A stretch of 64,000 nt of DNA from Chenopodium formosanum. Taxonomy: Eukaryota; Streptophyta; Magnoliopsida; Caryophyllales; Amaranthaceae. The translations under genes and the position numbers were made by a program. The notes below the pieces were generated by a model. The model saw nothing but the letters and a program-made list of their open reading frames with translations, ran no database searches and was not told where the DNA came from. The stretch lies in NCBI GenBank assembly GCA_024500155.1, contig CM044868.1, positions 34,521,665 to 34,585,664 on the forward strand. Reading direction: 5' to 3'. Every line of letters starts with the position of its first letter. Positions within the stretch are counted from its first letter, which is position 1. This document shows, piece after piece, positions 1 through 10,907 of this stretch.

Positions 1-1564
1 GGAGTCTTCTAGACAAATGCTCAAATGGGCGATTGAAATGCAGGGATTGGAAATCACTTAAGAACCAAGGAAGGCAATAAAGGGGCAAACATTTGCCGAC
101 ACTCATCCGGCCATGATAAAATATTTGCAGGCGGTCAAAAATGAACTCGGGACACTTAAGGAGTTCCATCTAAGTTAAGTGCCCAGTTCTTCAAACAATC
201 AGGAGGATGCTCTATTAAAACTGGCATCATCCGCCTCCTGTGAAGCGCCTCGGTCAGTTTTATGGGAGGTCATGGAAAAGAGAAGTATAACTAATGAAGA
301 CCCCATTGGAGTTCTTGACTGAAGCTCAACCTGGATGGACAGCATCCGGGCCTACTTTACAGATGGCACGCTCCCTAATTCACTTCAGGAGGCGGCTGTT
401 TTGAAAAAGAAAGCGGCAAACTTCGAGCTGAGACAAGGATAACTCTTCAAGACTGGTTTTTTGAAACCTCTGTTAAAGTTTGTTACCCTAGAGAAGGGTA
501 AAAAAGTTCTCTAAGATTTGCATGTGGGTTTCTGCGCCTCCTATATAGGCGGTAGGTCCTTAGCTGCCAAGGCCATGCGACTCTATTTCTGGCCGACTCT
601 GGAGTCGGATGCAATGGAAATGGTCAAAACATGTGACAAGTGCCAAAAGTTTGGCAAGCTCATCCATCGTCCTGCCAAAGACTTGAAGGCCATCCATAGC
701 CCAATACCCTTTGCTAAATGGGGCATGGACATACTTGGGCCTTACACAGCCGCCCCAGGTGGCAAGCGCTATATATTGCTAGATGTGGATTACTTTACCA
801 AGTGGGTAGAGGCGGAGGCGGTCAAAAACATCAAGACTAAATATGTCATTTCCTTCATATGGAGGAATATTATCACTCGTTTTGGGGTGCCTATGTCTAC
901 GATTTTTTACAACGGTCCTTAGTTTAAGATGCCTAAGCTCAAGACTTGGTTAGGAGACCAGGGGATCTCAAGTTTCTTTTCATCAGTTGGCCGGCCCCAA
1001 GAAAACGGCCAGGTCAAAGCCTTCAACAAGTTAATCTCAGACGGGATCAAAAAGAAAATAGAGAGAGCTGGTGGCCTTTGGGCGGATGAATTACCACACG
1101 TCCTCTGGGCCATCAGAACAATCGCCAAAGGGACAACTGGAGAAACTCCATTCCTCATGGTTCATGGTGCAGAAGCTGTCCTGCCCATTGAACACTATGA
1201 GCCGACTCTTCGAATCATGTTGTATGACGAAGAGGCAAACTAGGAGGCCATGCGGCTAGCATTGGACTCACTTCCAGAGCGCAGGGGCAATGCTGCCTTA
1301 CGCCATGAGACTTACCATTTGAGAATGACTCGGGCCTACAACAAAAGAGTACACAAGCATCCTCTCAAAGTGGGGGACTTTGTGCTACGGAAAATGGAGG
1401 CAGTCGATAGGGCGAATGAGCAGGGAAAGCTAATCCCAAATTGGGAAGGCCCCTACCGAATTTATGACGAAGTAAGAGAGGACACCTACCGAGTGGAAGA
1501 ACCAGACGGCAGGCGGCTGCCTAGAACTTTGAATGTAGACAGCTTAAAAAAGTACTACTTCTAA
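1..1564 (+). pseudogene. Tat-lineage pol 3' end: RNase H remnant and integrase
   Basis: This is the end of a gypsy polyprotein. At 1-110 the text matches the segment after RT in the copy at 57840-57960. At about 100-110 it jumps to sequence equivalent to 58243 onward, so roughly 290 bp holding the RNase H core is missing. Integrase follows in one frame from about 510 to 1561: a zinc-finger-like N-terminus (CDKC near 640), core GMDILGPY near 723, and a C-terminal domain (VGDFVLRK, GPYRI). In-frame TAG stops lie at 920-922 and 1241-1243; the frame ends with TAA at 1562. The first catalytic Asp is present. The second is Tyr (FYNGP where DNGP is usual), and the catalytic Glu is Lys (NGQVKAFNK). 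The enzyme would be dead even without the stops. Confidence 0.85.
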
Positions 1565-2744
1565 GAATTTTTGTAAATGTTTCAAAGTTTTGATTAATGA
1601 GAATATGTCTTCATTTCTCAAATTTGTCTTTTGCTAATTTTTGTAAATTATGCTAGAGTCGCCTGTACAAAGTGCAGACGGCCACCCTATTTCTAAAACG
1701 TCTGTCCCAATAGCAGATGCCCCATTCTTTCTGAAGGAGCCGACTACACCAAAGTAGTCGACCCTACTAATTTTTTTTTCAAGTTAAGTCCAACACTTAA
1801 CGGCTATTTACCATTTTTAAAGAGGCCAATGGCCAGATATTAATAAAACAATAGAGGCCGACGGCCACAGTCTACTCCAACATGAGTATGATCGTCTGCT
1901 CCAACATGAGTCAGATAACCGACGACGTCCATTCGGGCAAATTCGTCGAGGAGAAGCATCTCCCATTTGGGTGGCACATTACTCTACTAGTACATCAAAC
2001 GGCCCTACCGAATGCTAAGGAAGCATTCCCAGTTGTTTGAATAAATCAAAAGTGAAATCTAAAAGGCCGAGAGTCTTTCAAATTGTTCTAGTACAATTGG
2101 AAAGTGGTCACTGTTTCATGATTAGAGGCTATCAAGGCATAAGGCCGGATACGCCTGTTTTTTCTCTGGGGCAAGATAGGCGGAAAATTCTTTTTCAATC
2201 AAAAATCTAAGTCTAAAAACTTGGCATTATACGTGCACGAGGCATCTTATTTTAACAAGGCCTATGGCCGAATGAAATCAAAGGATCGACTGCTTTGCAT
2301 GGCCGTCAATCTCTTGGTTTGGGGCAATTACCATAGTGATTGATTGACTTAAAAACCATGCATACTCTTCTTAAGTATCAATAATTTCTAAGTCAATCAA
2401 TCCAATCAACCGAAACCAGTCGACATCCGTCCAGGGGCAAGAACATTCCCATACTATACTGGCTAAAATACTTAGCTATATTTGTATACATAAAAATAAG
2501 CTTTGTAATTTTTACAGCATAAACACCAATATAATTAAAACCGGCCAAATGACTGGATGCTTCATAAAAATTAACAGCAGTCAAAATTGACGACTAAAAA
2601 AGTTTTAACTGGCTAAGCCAGGAGAATTGTTGAATTACCTGACCCCTTGGTCGGTAAAGATACATTTTTTACTCGGCACACAGGCCGGAAAAGCAGGGTA
2701 ACTGGCCATTCGGCCGCAGAAAAAACAGACATAAAGCTTAAAGA
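1565..2744. other. Non-coding 3' region of the Tat element
   Basis: No convincing reading frame is present. The stretch is rich in short GGCC- and GCCGAC-like words, separates pol from the antisense gene, and contains a 14 bp-arm hairpin at 2338-2402. Spacer between integrase and the antisense ORF is usual in Tat elements. Confidence 0.55.
2338..2402. repeat. Hairpin with 14 bp perfect arms
   Basis: GATTGATTGACTTA at 2338-2351 is the reverse complement of TAAGTCAATCAATC at 2389-2402, with a 37 bp loop. It lies in the non-coding Tat 3' region. No target duplication was found, so calling it a MITE is not justified. Confidence 0.5.
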
Positions 2745-4175
2745 TCAGGGGAGCTTCTCAACATCGGCATCCGCCTTGTCCTCCGTCACATGCTCTTTAG
2801 TTTTCACATCCTCCTCCTGATCATCCTCCTCCTCGTCCCCAGACGACGAGCCGCCAGATGAGCTGGACTCCTCTGAGGCACTCTTGGCAGCCACCTCCTT
2901 CTCGGTCGCCTCTTGAGCTTCTTTGAGGAGACGGGCATTGAACTCGTCATTAGCCTTATTGAACTAGACCTTCCAGGTTTGATAATCGACAGACGGCTGA
3001 GCATCCACCCAGGCCGCACGCATTATGACCTCATTATCGTCCATCATTTGTTTGACCAGGGCTTGTTTATCCTGCTCCATCAAGGACCTATACTTGGTCC
3101 GGAGTTGGTTCTCCTGGTTGCTCAGCCGCCCTTTGAGTCTCTTGACCGTCGCCTCAAGGCTAGCTGCTTTAGACTCTGCCTCCTTAAGGTTTTCCAGCTT
3201 CTCGTTAAGGCCCTTGACCTAGTCCTGAAGCTCCTTCACTCGCTGCTTGGCTGCGTCCAAGTTCTGATGAACTTGCAGGTTGGCAGACGCCTGGGAATAT
3301 AACATATCAAGTGTCAGAATCTTAATTTGACCAATCTCAAACTGAGCTTTGTCTAGAGTAGAGGCGGCCCGAGCATTTGCTACCTTTACCTCCCTAGTCT
3401 TCTCATTAAGGGGCCCTTTGAGACCACTCACGCGCAGCATAACCTGGAGGCGTCCAACCCAAACAAACTTGTCAGTAACCATTCGACAAAAATATGTATA
3501 TTAATTAAGTTGTAAGAAATTGTACTTCACAAAGAAGCGCTAGAATGCCATCCAAGTCCAGGGTGCCGACCCCTCTGACGGTCGCCTTGTCCTCAAGATC
3601 AAGCGTCTTGAGCATCTATCTTGCCATATGGAGGACAGTTGGCCTCGCTGGAGCATCTATCAAACAAATACAGCTAAGTCAAGACTAAATAGAATGGCCT
3701 TTATAAAGTTCATGTTCGAATGGTCGGATGGCTTACCTCCTTCTCCCCCGGCAGCTTCGCTGCCGCCTGCTGTGCCGCCAACTGTGGTGAGTGGCGTTTT
3801 GCCACTCTTCGACGCTCATTGTAGAGCGTCCGGCTTTGATGGAGTCTTGGTGGGGGAGGAGGCGCATGTCCCTTCCTTAACAGGCTTTGTGGCAACGTGT
3901 TTCCTCCGGCTTTGGGAAACGTCGCCAGCCGACTGCTTTCGCAGCTTGGGGTCCGGCTGAGACAAGGGGGACAGGCTTTGATGAGGCAATCTAAAAAAAA
4001 TATTCCAAGTGTGAGTCTCATAAAAAGAATATGTTACTCATTTCATTAAGCTTAAACTTTACAAGCTCGTTACCTTAGGAGTGTCGCCTGGTGGCTGCTC
4101 ATCCGCCTGCTTTAGGTTTGAGCGGTAGAAGACGGCTGAGAGGGCTGGTTTCTTGTGGGCAGGGAGCTTTGCCAT
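2745..4175 (-). pseudogene. Antisense extra gene (aORF) of a Tat element, coiled-coil protein
   Basis: On the minus strand, antisense to the element, several coding blocks can be read. The first begins with ATG at 4175 (MAKLPAHKKPAL...) and ends near 4078 before GTAACG, a plausible splice donor. A second, basic block spans about 3989-3742 and ends at GTAAGC. A third spans about 3655-3520. The fourth runs from 3482 to 2745 and is a long heptad-like, Lys/Glu/Gln-rich coiled coil ending in a Ser/Glu/Asp-rich acidic tail (DADVEKLP, stop at 2745-2747). In-frame stops occur inside the coiled coil near 3220 and 2965. Antisense ORFs between integrase and the 3' LTR are known from Tat elements; their function is not established. 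Exon limits are my reading of splice-like signals only. Confidence 0.6.
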
Positions 4176-4260
4176 TGCCTTATCTGCCACAATAAACCAA
4201 GATTTAGCTAATAAACAAATAATAAAAAACAAGCAAAGGTAATAATATCATGCGGCCAGC

Positions 4261-5129
4261 CACAACAAGAAAATGGCCAGTTTCCCACAGAAATTTTCCG
4301 TCGCTGAAGGCTATGAATCCGTCGCAAATCAAGTTTACGATGGAATTCTGTCGTTGTATTTCGTCGAAAAACCTTTGGTAGGAAAATCATGAATTTTCGA
4401 GGAAAATTCCGTCGGAAAGGAGTATTTTGACAGTTTTTGCGACCGAAAATAATCCGTCGCTGAACATATTGACTTTTGAGAGTATTCCGTTGCTAATTTA
4501 CGACGGAAAATTCCGTTGGTGGTTGGACCAAAACGACGGAAAATTCCGTCGCAACAGAAGACTTACGACCGAAAATTTCCGTCGCAAAAAGAACCTTCCG
4601 ACCGAATTTTTCCATCGCTGTTAGTGTTTGTTGCGACGAATATAAATCTGTCGCTGGCTTACGACGGAATATTCGGTTGTTAGGCTAGCGACGGATATAT
4701 ATTTCGTCGCAAATGGTAGTGATTTCCGACGGACTTTATGCCAGTTTTTCCCTCGCAAATGCAGTCTTCCGACCTATATATTTCCGTCGCAAATTGTTTT
4801 TTCTTTCGAACAAAATCTAATGGATATCAATAATAACAAATATCATTAATTGCGTATGTTCCTGCACCTAATACGTGTGATAATTAAAACTATTATCGAA
4901 TTGCGAAAATATTAATAAATATATTTTCACAAAAGCTAAATGCTTAAGTAGAACATATCGAAAAGCTACATAATATATAGTAAGTTCTACAAAAGCAGGA
5001 ACATAATCAAACGCTACATAAATTCAAATTAAGTGCATGTCCATACTACACAAACTTAAGCTAGGCTAAAAAACTGGAGGGGTACCCTGGCTTGCTCCTC
5101 CACTACCCGGATCATCCCTAGGGTCTCGA
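4261..5129 (+). repeat. Left long terminal inverted repeat of the CACTA-like element
   Basis: This is the inverted counterpart of 9068-9923. Outer bases match perfectly; the rest is similar with small indels. Alignment ends sharply after GGGTCTCGA at 5129. Near 5085-5129 the minus strand encodes the same short peptide end (DDPGSGGASQG...) as the transposase gene's last exon at the right end, so this arm looks like an inverted copy of the right arm. Confidence 0.85.
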
Positions 5130-5242
5130 TGAGACACGACCGCTATCCACCAAAAACAACTCCGGTAAGTCAGCGTTGTCCAATGTGGATTCCACGTCTA
5201 CATTCACATTTCGACCAAGATCTGAGGGTATGTCTTGAATAG

Positions 5243-5470
5243 TACCTAGAAGTACATGCAACGCTTTATCTACCGAATGACATTCCTGACTACGACCCAG
5301 TTGAGGATGACGACGAAGATGATGATGACGACTTAATAATCTCAAGTGAATCAGATGATGAATCCAGCATCGACTCTAGTGACAGTGACGAGGATGATGA
5401 CATCGATGTGTTTTTAGATGATAGTATTGATAATACCAGTAGTGATAGTAGCAATGAAAGCCACAAGTAG
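5243..5470 (+). pseudogene. Acidic Ser/Asp-rich exon inside the CACTA-like element
   Basis: After a TAG at 5240-5242 the plus strand is open for 75 codons to TAG at 5468. The peptide starts YLEVHATLYLPND and then becomes almost pure Asp/Glu/Ser (DPVEDDDEDDDDD, SSIDSSDSDEDDD). It has no start codon and no recognisable domain. Acidic tails are common at the C-terminus of CACTA TnpD-type transposases, and its place just upstream of the Transposase_24-like gene fits the remnant of such a tail. This is an inference from position and composition. Confidence 0.4.
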
Positions 5471-5672
5471 GAAAATGTGGTTGTTATTGTAAAATAAATA
5501 GGATGCATTTGCTTGTACTTTTAATGTAATTGTCGTTTTAATTTGATTGTTATTGTAAAACCAATTATAGAGTTGGTCGTTTTATTTTATTACTTTTACA
5601 TCTCATTGTACTTCTAATTTTTGTAATGTTAATAATATCATAGCATGTTACTAACGTTTTTTTCAGGTTGCA

Positions 5673-8600
5673 ATGGTGGGAGGGAAAAAAGGAGAAACGT
5701 CGAAGAGAAGAAAGGGATAGGAGAAAAGACAAGTTTTGATATATGATGATGACGAGGAAATGGAGGACGCGGAGGATGCGGAAGATTGGGTGACGACGAG
5801 GATCCTCAAACACAGATGCAAAGATTGAGCATCATGAGCAACTACTTCAGGCGCAACAGCATTAGGGGCAACAAGCCTCACAGTCTTCTCAAAGGGTGGT
5901 AATAGACCTTGCCACGTGCTGGTATGTATTTAGTTGTTATTTCAATCCCTTTGTATCCATATTTTATATCATGACCTATGGATTACTCTAACATGACCTA
6001 CTTATTTTCTTTTTGATCTTAATGTACGTTAAAATAGGTTTGATGATAAACCCGTGGTAAAGGCCATCTCCGGTACCCTAACAGGCTACTATCAAAAGCC
6101 TTGGAGGAATTACGGAGAGGTTGATGCTAAAACAAAGGAGCATTGGTGGAACTTGTTTTGTGTATGACATTTTATACTTACAACTATGTATTACTAATTG
6201 CGAAGTTTGAGATTTGGTTGTTAACTTTAAATGTTTGTCAATTGCAGAAGCAATGCACATGGGCACCCAAGTTGGAGGACCATGTGAAGAGAACCTTCGA
6301 ATCCAAGTTCGCATATCGGCTAAAGGACATGTTTCACACAATCACACACAAGATGAATGGTGAGAAGTCGAGCTTGCTTATCAATGAAGTCCACCGGAAG
6401 ATGATGCACATTGTTGCCAATGATTATACGTACAAGAAACGGTCCGAACAAAATAAGAAGAACAGAAGAGGCGGATCGATGGATAATGTGGTTGAACCAA
6501 CCCACTACCAGGGTTCAATTTCATCTGTACAACATGCAAAAAGGATGGTTAGTTTCTTTATAAGGCAAGTAAATAGGTAACAATTGTGGTTTACATTGAA
6601 ATGACAAGTTTTATTTGTTTTTGTGCATGTACATTCAAAGGCGGCGAAAAACAAAGGGCAGTTACCTACTGCACATGAGCTTTTCATGAAGACGCACTTC
6701 AAGAAGGTCCCTGGGAAAGGAATGGTGCCTGCAATGCCAAATCCAAAAACATAGCGGTAACAACTTTAATATAATTTTTTATAGTTTACATATTATGTTG
6801 GCTTAAACTTAGAAATATGCATCTTTTATGTGATATAAACCCATAATTTGTTATAAGTATGTAAATATGAGATGGTTTGACAAAGAATGAGTTCAAAAGT
6901 TAAGAAATAAAGTAAATAGGCATGTAACAAGCCATAATGGCTTGAAATGGCTTCATTTTGAGGATATAGACCCATAAACTTAGAAATATGCTTTTTTTAT
7001 GTGATTTAAACCCATAGTCTATTATAATTATGTAAACATGAGATGGTTTGACAAAAAATGAGTTCAAAAGTTAAGAAGTATAGAAAATAGGCATGTAACA
7101 AGCCATAATGGCTTGAAATGGCTTCATTTTGAGGATATAGACCCATAAACTTTAAAATATGCTTCTTTTATGTGATTTAAACCAATAATATGTTATAAGT
7201 AAGTAAATATGAGATGGTTTGACAAAGAATGAGTTCAAAAGTTAAGAAATAAAGAAAATAGACATGTAATAAGCCATAATGGCTTGAAATGGCTTCATTT
7301 TGAGGATATACACCCATAAACTTAGAAATATGCTTCTTTTATGTGATTTAAACCCATAATCTGTTATAAGTATGTAAATATGAGATGGTTTGACAAAGAA
7401 TGAATTCAAAAGTTAAGAAATAAAGAAAATAGGCATGTAACAAGCCATATTGGCTTGAAAAGGCTTCATTTTGAGGATATAGAACCATAAACTTAGAAAT
7501 ATGCATCTTTTATGTGATTTAAACCCATAATCTGTTATAAGTATCTAAATATGAGATTTTTTGACAAAGAATGATTTCAAAAGTTAAGAAATAAAGTAAA
7601 TAGGCATGTAACAAGCCATAATGGCTTGAAATGGTTTCATTTTAAGGATATAGACCCATAAACTTAGAAATATGCTTTTTTTATGTGATTTAAACCCATA
7701 TGCTGTTATAAGTACGTAAATATAAGATAGTTTTACAAAGAATGAGTTCAAAAGTTAAGAAATATAGAAAATAGGCATGTAACAAGCCATAATGGCTTGA
7801 AATGGCTTCATTTTAAGGATATAGACTTATAAACTTAGAAATATGATTCTTTTATGTGATTTAAACCCATAATATGTTATAAGTATGTAAATATGAGATG
7901 GTTTGACAAAGAATGAATTCAAAAGTTAAGAAATATAGAAAATAGGCATGTAACAAGCCATAATGGCTTGAAATGGCTTCATTTTGAGGATATAGACCCA
8001 TAAACTTAGAAATATGCTTCTTTTATGTTATTTAAACCCATAATCTATTATAAGTATGTAAATATGATATGGTTTGACATAGAATGAGTTCAAAAGTTAA
8101 GAAATAAAGAAAATAGGCATGTAACAAGCCATAATGGCTTGAAATGGCTTCATTTTTAGGATGTAGACCCAGAAACTTAGAAATATGCTTCTTTTTTTGT
8201 TATTTGAACCCATAATATGTTATAAGTATGTAAATATGAGATGGTTTGACAAATAATGAGTTCAAAAGTTAAGAAATAATGAAAATAGGCATGTAACAAG
8301 TCATATTGGCTTGAAATGGCTTCATTTTGTGGATATAGACCCATATACTTAGAAATATGCTTCTTTTATGTGATTTAAACCCATAATCTGTTAGAAGTAT
8401 GTAAATATGAGATTTTTTGACAAAGAATGAGTTCAAAAGTTAAGAAATAAAGAAGTTAGGCATGTAACAAGCCATATTGGCTTGAAATGGCTTTATTTTG
8501 AGGATATAGACCCATAAACTTAGAAATATACTTCTTTTATGTGATTTCAAACCATATTCACTTATATGTTTAACGCTTTACTTTTAACTGATGTTGTTGG

Positions 8601-9131
8601 TAAATTATTAAAACCATATATAATTGTATAATGTATTTCTTGTAGGAGTCCTACCAGAAGAAGGTTGAAGAAGCTACCACCCAAGGGATTAAAACAGAGT
8701 CCCAATGAGTTGTATTGGGAGACTGTGGGTGGTCACAACAAGAAGGGTTGGGTGGGGGGACTTGGCCAAAGCGCAGAGCTGTACTATGGCGAACGGATAG
8801 GTCGGGTGTTTAGGTCTTCACAAAAGTACACACCATCCGTTGTTTCTTAGATGGAGCATAGGGTCGAGGCTCTTCGTAGTGAGATCTGTAGTGAACTCCG
8901 GAGTGAAATACGGAGTGAACTTCAGAGTGAAATGGAAGTTGAGATACAAGCTAAAATTCGAGCTGAAGTGGCCCAACTGGAGAGAGGAGAGCCGAGGAGA
9001 GGTGGAATGACTTCATGAGACGATTCGACAACAACACCGACACATGTTCAACCATTCAGCTTCAGCGTCGAGACCCTAGGGATGATCCGGGTAGTGGAGG
9101 AGCAAGCCAGGGTACCCCTGCAGTTTTTTAG
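5673..9131 (+). pseudogene. Transposase_24-like (CACTA TnpA-type) gene, broken
   Basis: The gene starts with ATG at 5673 (MVGGKKGETSKRRKG then a stop) and has an acidic N-terminal part. Plausible exons follow: 6038-6161 (FDDKPVVKAISGTL, EHWWNLFC), 6248-6547 (CTWAPKLEDHVKRTFE, NEVHRKMMHIVAND), 6641-6754 (AAKNKGQLPTAHELFMKTHF) and 8646-9131 (ESYQKKVEEA, NELYWETVGGHNKKGWVGG, then a heptad-like tail around ALRSEICSELRSEIRSEL). GT and AG lie at the exon edges. The order and wording resemble the plant Transposase_24 family, DNA-binding partners in En/Spm elements. Breaks are an early stop near 5715, TAG at 6752, a frameshift near 8700 and a stop at about 8848. The intron 6757-8645 is filled by a tandem array. 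Confidence 0.7.
6800..8558. repeat. 171 bp tandem repeat array, about ten copies
   Basis: A landmark word, GCCATAATGG, recurs at 6931, 7102, 7273, 7444, 7615, 7786, 7957, 8128, 8300 and 8471. The spacing is 171 bp each time, with one interval of 172. Copies differ by scattered substitutions and almost no indels. Each contains the near-palindrome CAAGCCATAATGGCTTG, with 7 bp arms. The array lies in the large intron of the CACTA-like transposase gene. No reading frame runs through it. Confidence 0.95.
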
Positions 9132-9923
9132 CCTTGCTTAAGTTTGTGTAGTATGGACATGCACTTAATTTGAATTTATGTAGAATTTGATTATGTTCCC
9201 GCTTTTGTAGAACTTACTATATATTATGTAGCTTTTGGATATGTTCTACTGAAGCATATAGCTTTTGTGAAAATATATTTATTAATATTTTCGCAATTCG
9301 ATAATAGTTTTAATTATCACAGGTATTAGGTGCAGGAACATACGCAATTAATGATATTTGTTATTATTGATATCTATTGGATTTTGTTCGAAAGAAAAAA
9401 CAATTTGCGACGGAAATATATAGGTCGGAAGACTGCATTTGCGATGGAAAAACTGGCATACAGTTCGTCGAAAATCACTACCATTTGCGACGGAATATAT
9501 ATCCTTCGCTAGCCTAACGACCAAATATTCCGTCGTAAGCCAGCGACGGATTTATATTCGTCGCAACAAACACCAACAGCTACGGAAAAATTTGGTCGGA
9601 AGGTTCTTTTTGCGAAGGAAATTTTCGGTCGTAAGTCTTCTGTTGCGACGGAATTTTCCGTCGTTGTGGTCCAACCACCGACGGAATTTTCTGTCGTAAA
9701 TTAGCGACGGAATAATCTCAAAAGTCAATATGTTCAGCGACGGATTATTTTCGGTCGAAAAATCCGTCGGAATACTCCTTTCCGACAGAATTTTCCTCGA
9801 AAATTCGTGATTTTCCTACCAAAGGTTTTTCGACGGAATTCCGTCGTAAACTTGATTAGCGACGGATTCAGAGCCTTCAGCGACGGAAAATTTCGGTCGG
9901 AAACTGGCCATTTTCTTGTTGTG
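9068..9923 (-). repeat. Right long terminal inverted repeat of the CACTA-like element
   Basis: Reverse complement of 4261-5129. It includes the last codons and stop (TAG at 9129-9131) of the Transposase_24-like gene, then 3' sequence and the GACGG-rich subterminal zone, and ends in CTTGTTGTG at 9923. Confidence 0.85.
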
Positions 9924-10907
9924 CGAAATGCCTCAAGGCAAGCCTCATTGAAGTTAACAGCAACATACTTTTTAAGTAATTCGGTCAAAGGTTTATTGAT
10001 TGACAAAAAATCTTTGATAAATCTCGGGTAGAAACCGGCATGCCCAAGAAAAGCTCATACTCCTGTGATACAGTTAGGAGGGGGAAATTTCTCAATCACC
10101 GAAACTTTAGCCGGATCAACTTCAATGACATTTTTTGAAATTTTATGGCCGAGGACAATGCCCTCCTCGACCATGAAATGGCATTTTTCCCAATTCAAAA
10201 CCAAACTCGTCTCTTGACACCTTTTCAAAACTTTTTCAAGGTTAAAAAGACGAGCCACCAACACTAAAATCATCCATGAAAACTTCAAATTCTTTTTCAA
10301 GCATTTCGGAGAAAATGGAGGTCATGCATCTTTGAAAGGTAGAAGGAGCATTGCTTAAACCGGATGACATTCTTCGGTATGCAAATGTCCCATATGGACA
10401 TTTGAAAGTAGTTTTCTCTTGATCGCTTGGATTGATAGGGATTTGGAAGAATCCAGAATACCCATCAAAGAAACAAAAGAAAGCATGGTGAGAGAGCCTC
10501 TCAAGCATTTGGTCCATGAATGGGAGAGGGAAATGATCTTTCTTGGTATTTTTGTTCAACCTCCTATAATCAATACACATTCTCCACCCGGTCACCTTCC
10601 GGGTGGAGATTTGCTCTCTTCCTTCACCCTTGATTATGGTCATCCCACCCTTTTTTGGAACCACATGAACCGGGCTAACCCACTTGCTATCGGAGATAGC
10701 ATAGATGATACCCGCCTCATGTAGTTTCAAAATTGCTTTCTTCACAACCTCTTGGAGGTTGGGGTTCAACCTCCTTTGAGGTTCAATGGAGGTGGAATGA
10801 TCTTCTTCAAGATGAATACGATGCATGCATAAAGAAGGGCTAATACCCTTGATATCATCAATGCTATACCCTATCACATCTGAAAGGAATGGTGTCCTTC
10901 GAACAAG
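9924..10907 (-). pseudogene. Athila reverse transcriptase, truncated
   Basis: The RT frame is open from the insertion edge at 10907 to about 10242 (YSIDDIKGISPSLCMHRI, KWVSPVHVVPKKGG, WRMCIDYRRLN, PLPFMDQMLERL, GLSNAPSTFQRCM). It includes the catalytic motif VFMDDFSV, the Athila form of the YxDD box. A frameshift near 10250 moves the text to another frame (LVLNWEKCHFMVEEGIVLG, VSVIEKFPPP) down to 10055. A further break leads to GFYPRFIKDF and NEACLEAF, where the gene stops at the CACTA-like element (9923). Upstream it continues at 21003 beyond the copia insertion. Confidence 0.88.
10903..10907. repeat. Left 5 bp target-site copy of the copia element
   Basis: ACAAG directly precedes the 5' LTR. 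The partner at 21000-21004 reads ACAAC, one mismatch. Collapsing the two restores the Athila reading frame, which supports the boundary. Confidence 0.65.

Larger units (their letters stand above)
1..4260 (+). mobile_element. Tat-lineage Ty3/gypsy retrotransposon, 3' part, degenerate
   Basis: The segment runs from the RNase H/integrase end of pol through a 3' region to an antisense extra gene. The window edge cuts it on the left and the CACTA-like element at 4261 cuts it on the right, so neither LTR is present. Integrase wording (GMDILGPY, GRPQENGQV) and an antisense ORF between pol and the 3' LTR fit the Tat group of plant gypsy elements. A related Tat copy lies at 53194-58622 on the same strand, and a Tat gag at 25401-27085 on the other strand. 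Confidence 0.8.
4261..9923 (+). mobile_element. CACTA-like DNA transposon with very long inverted ends
   Basis: The ends are perfect inverted copies beginning CACAACAAGAAAATGGCCAG (4261; complement ends at 9923), close to the CACTACAAGAAA-type ends of plant CACTA elements. Subterminal DNA is packed with CCGTCGC/GCGACGG words in both orientations, also typical of the superfamily. The ends are inverted over about 860 bp rather than the usual few tens. The interior holds an acidic exon, a broken Transposase_24-type gene and a 171 bp tandem array. No catalytic TnpD/Transposase_21 domain is readable, so this copy is non-autonomous. The 3 bp flanks (AGC left, CGA right) do not match. Confidence 0.8.

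Noticed and set aside
5290..5881. Ser/Leu-rich minus-strand frames that look like membrane proteins
   Set aside because: They are the complement of the Asp/Ser-rich plus-strand exon and of a purine-rich exon; no independent support.
6800..8558. A true centromeric satellite block
   Set aside because: Only about ten copies, bounded exactly by a transposon intron; satellite status would need large arrays elsewhere.
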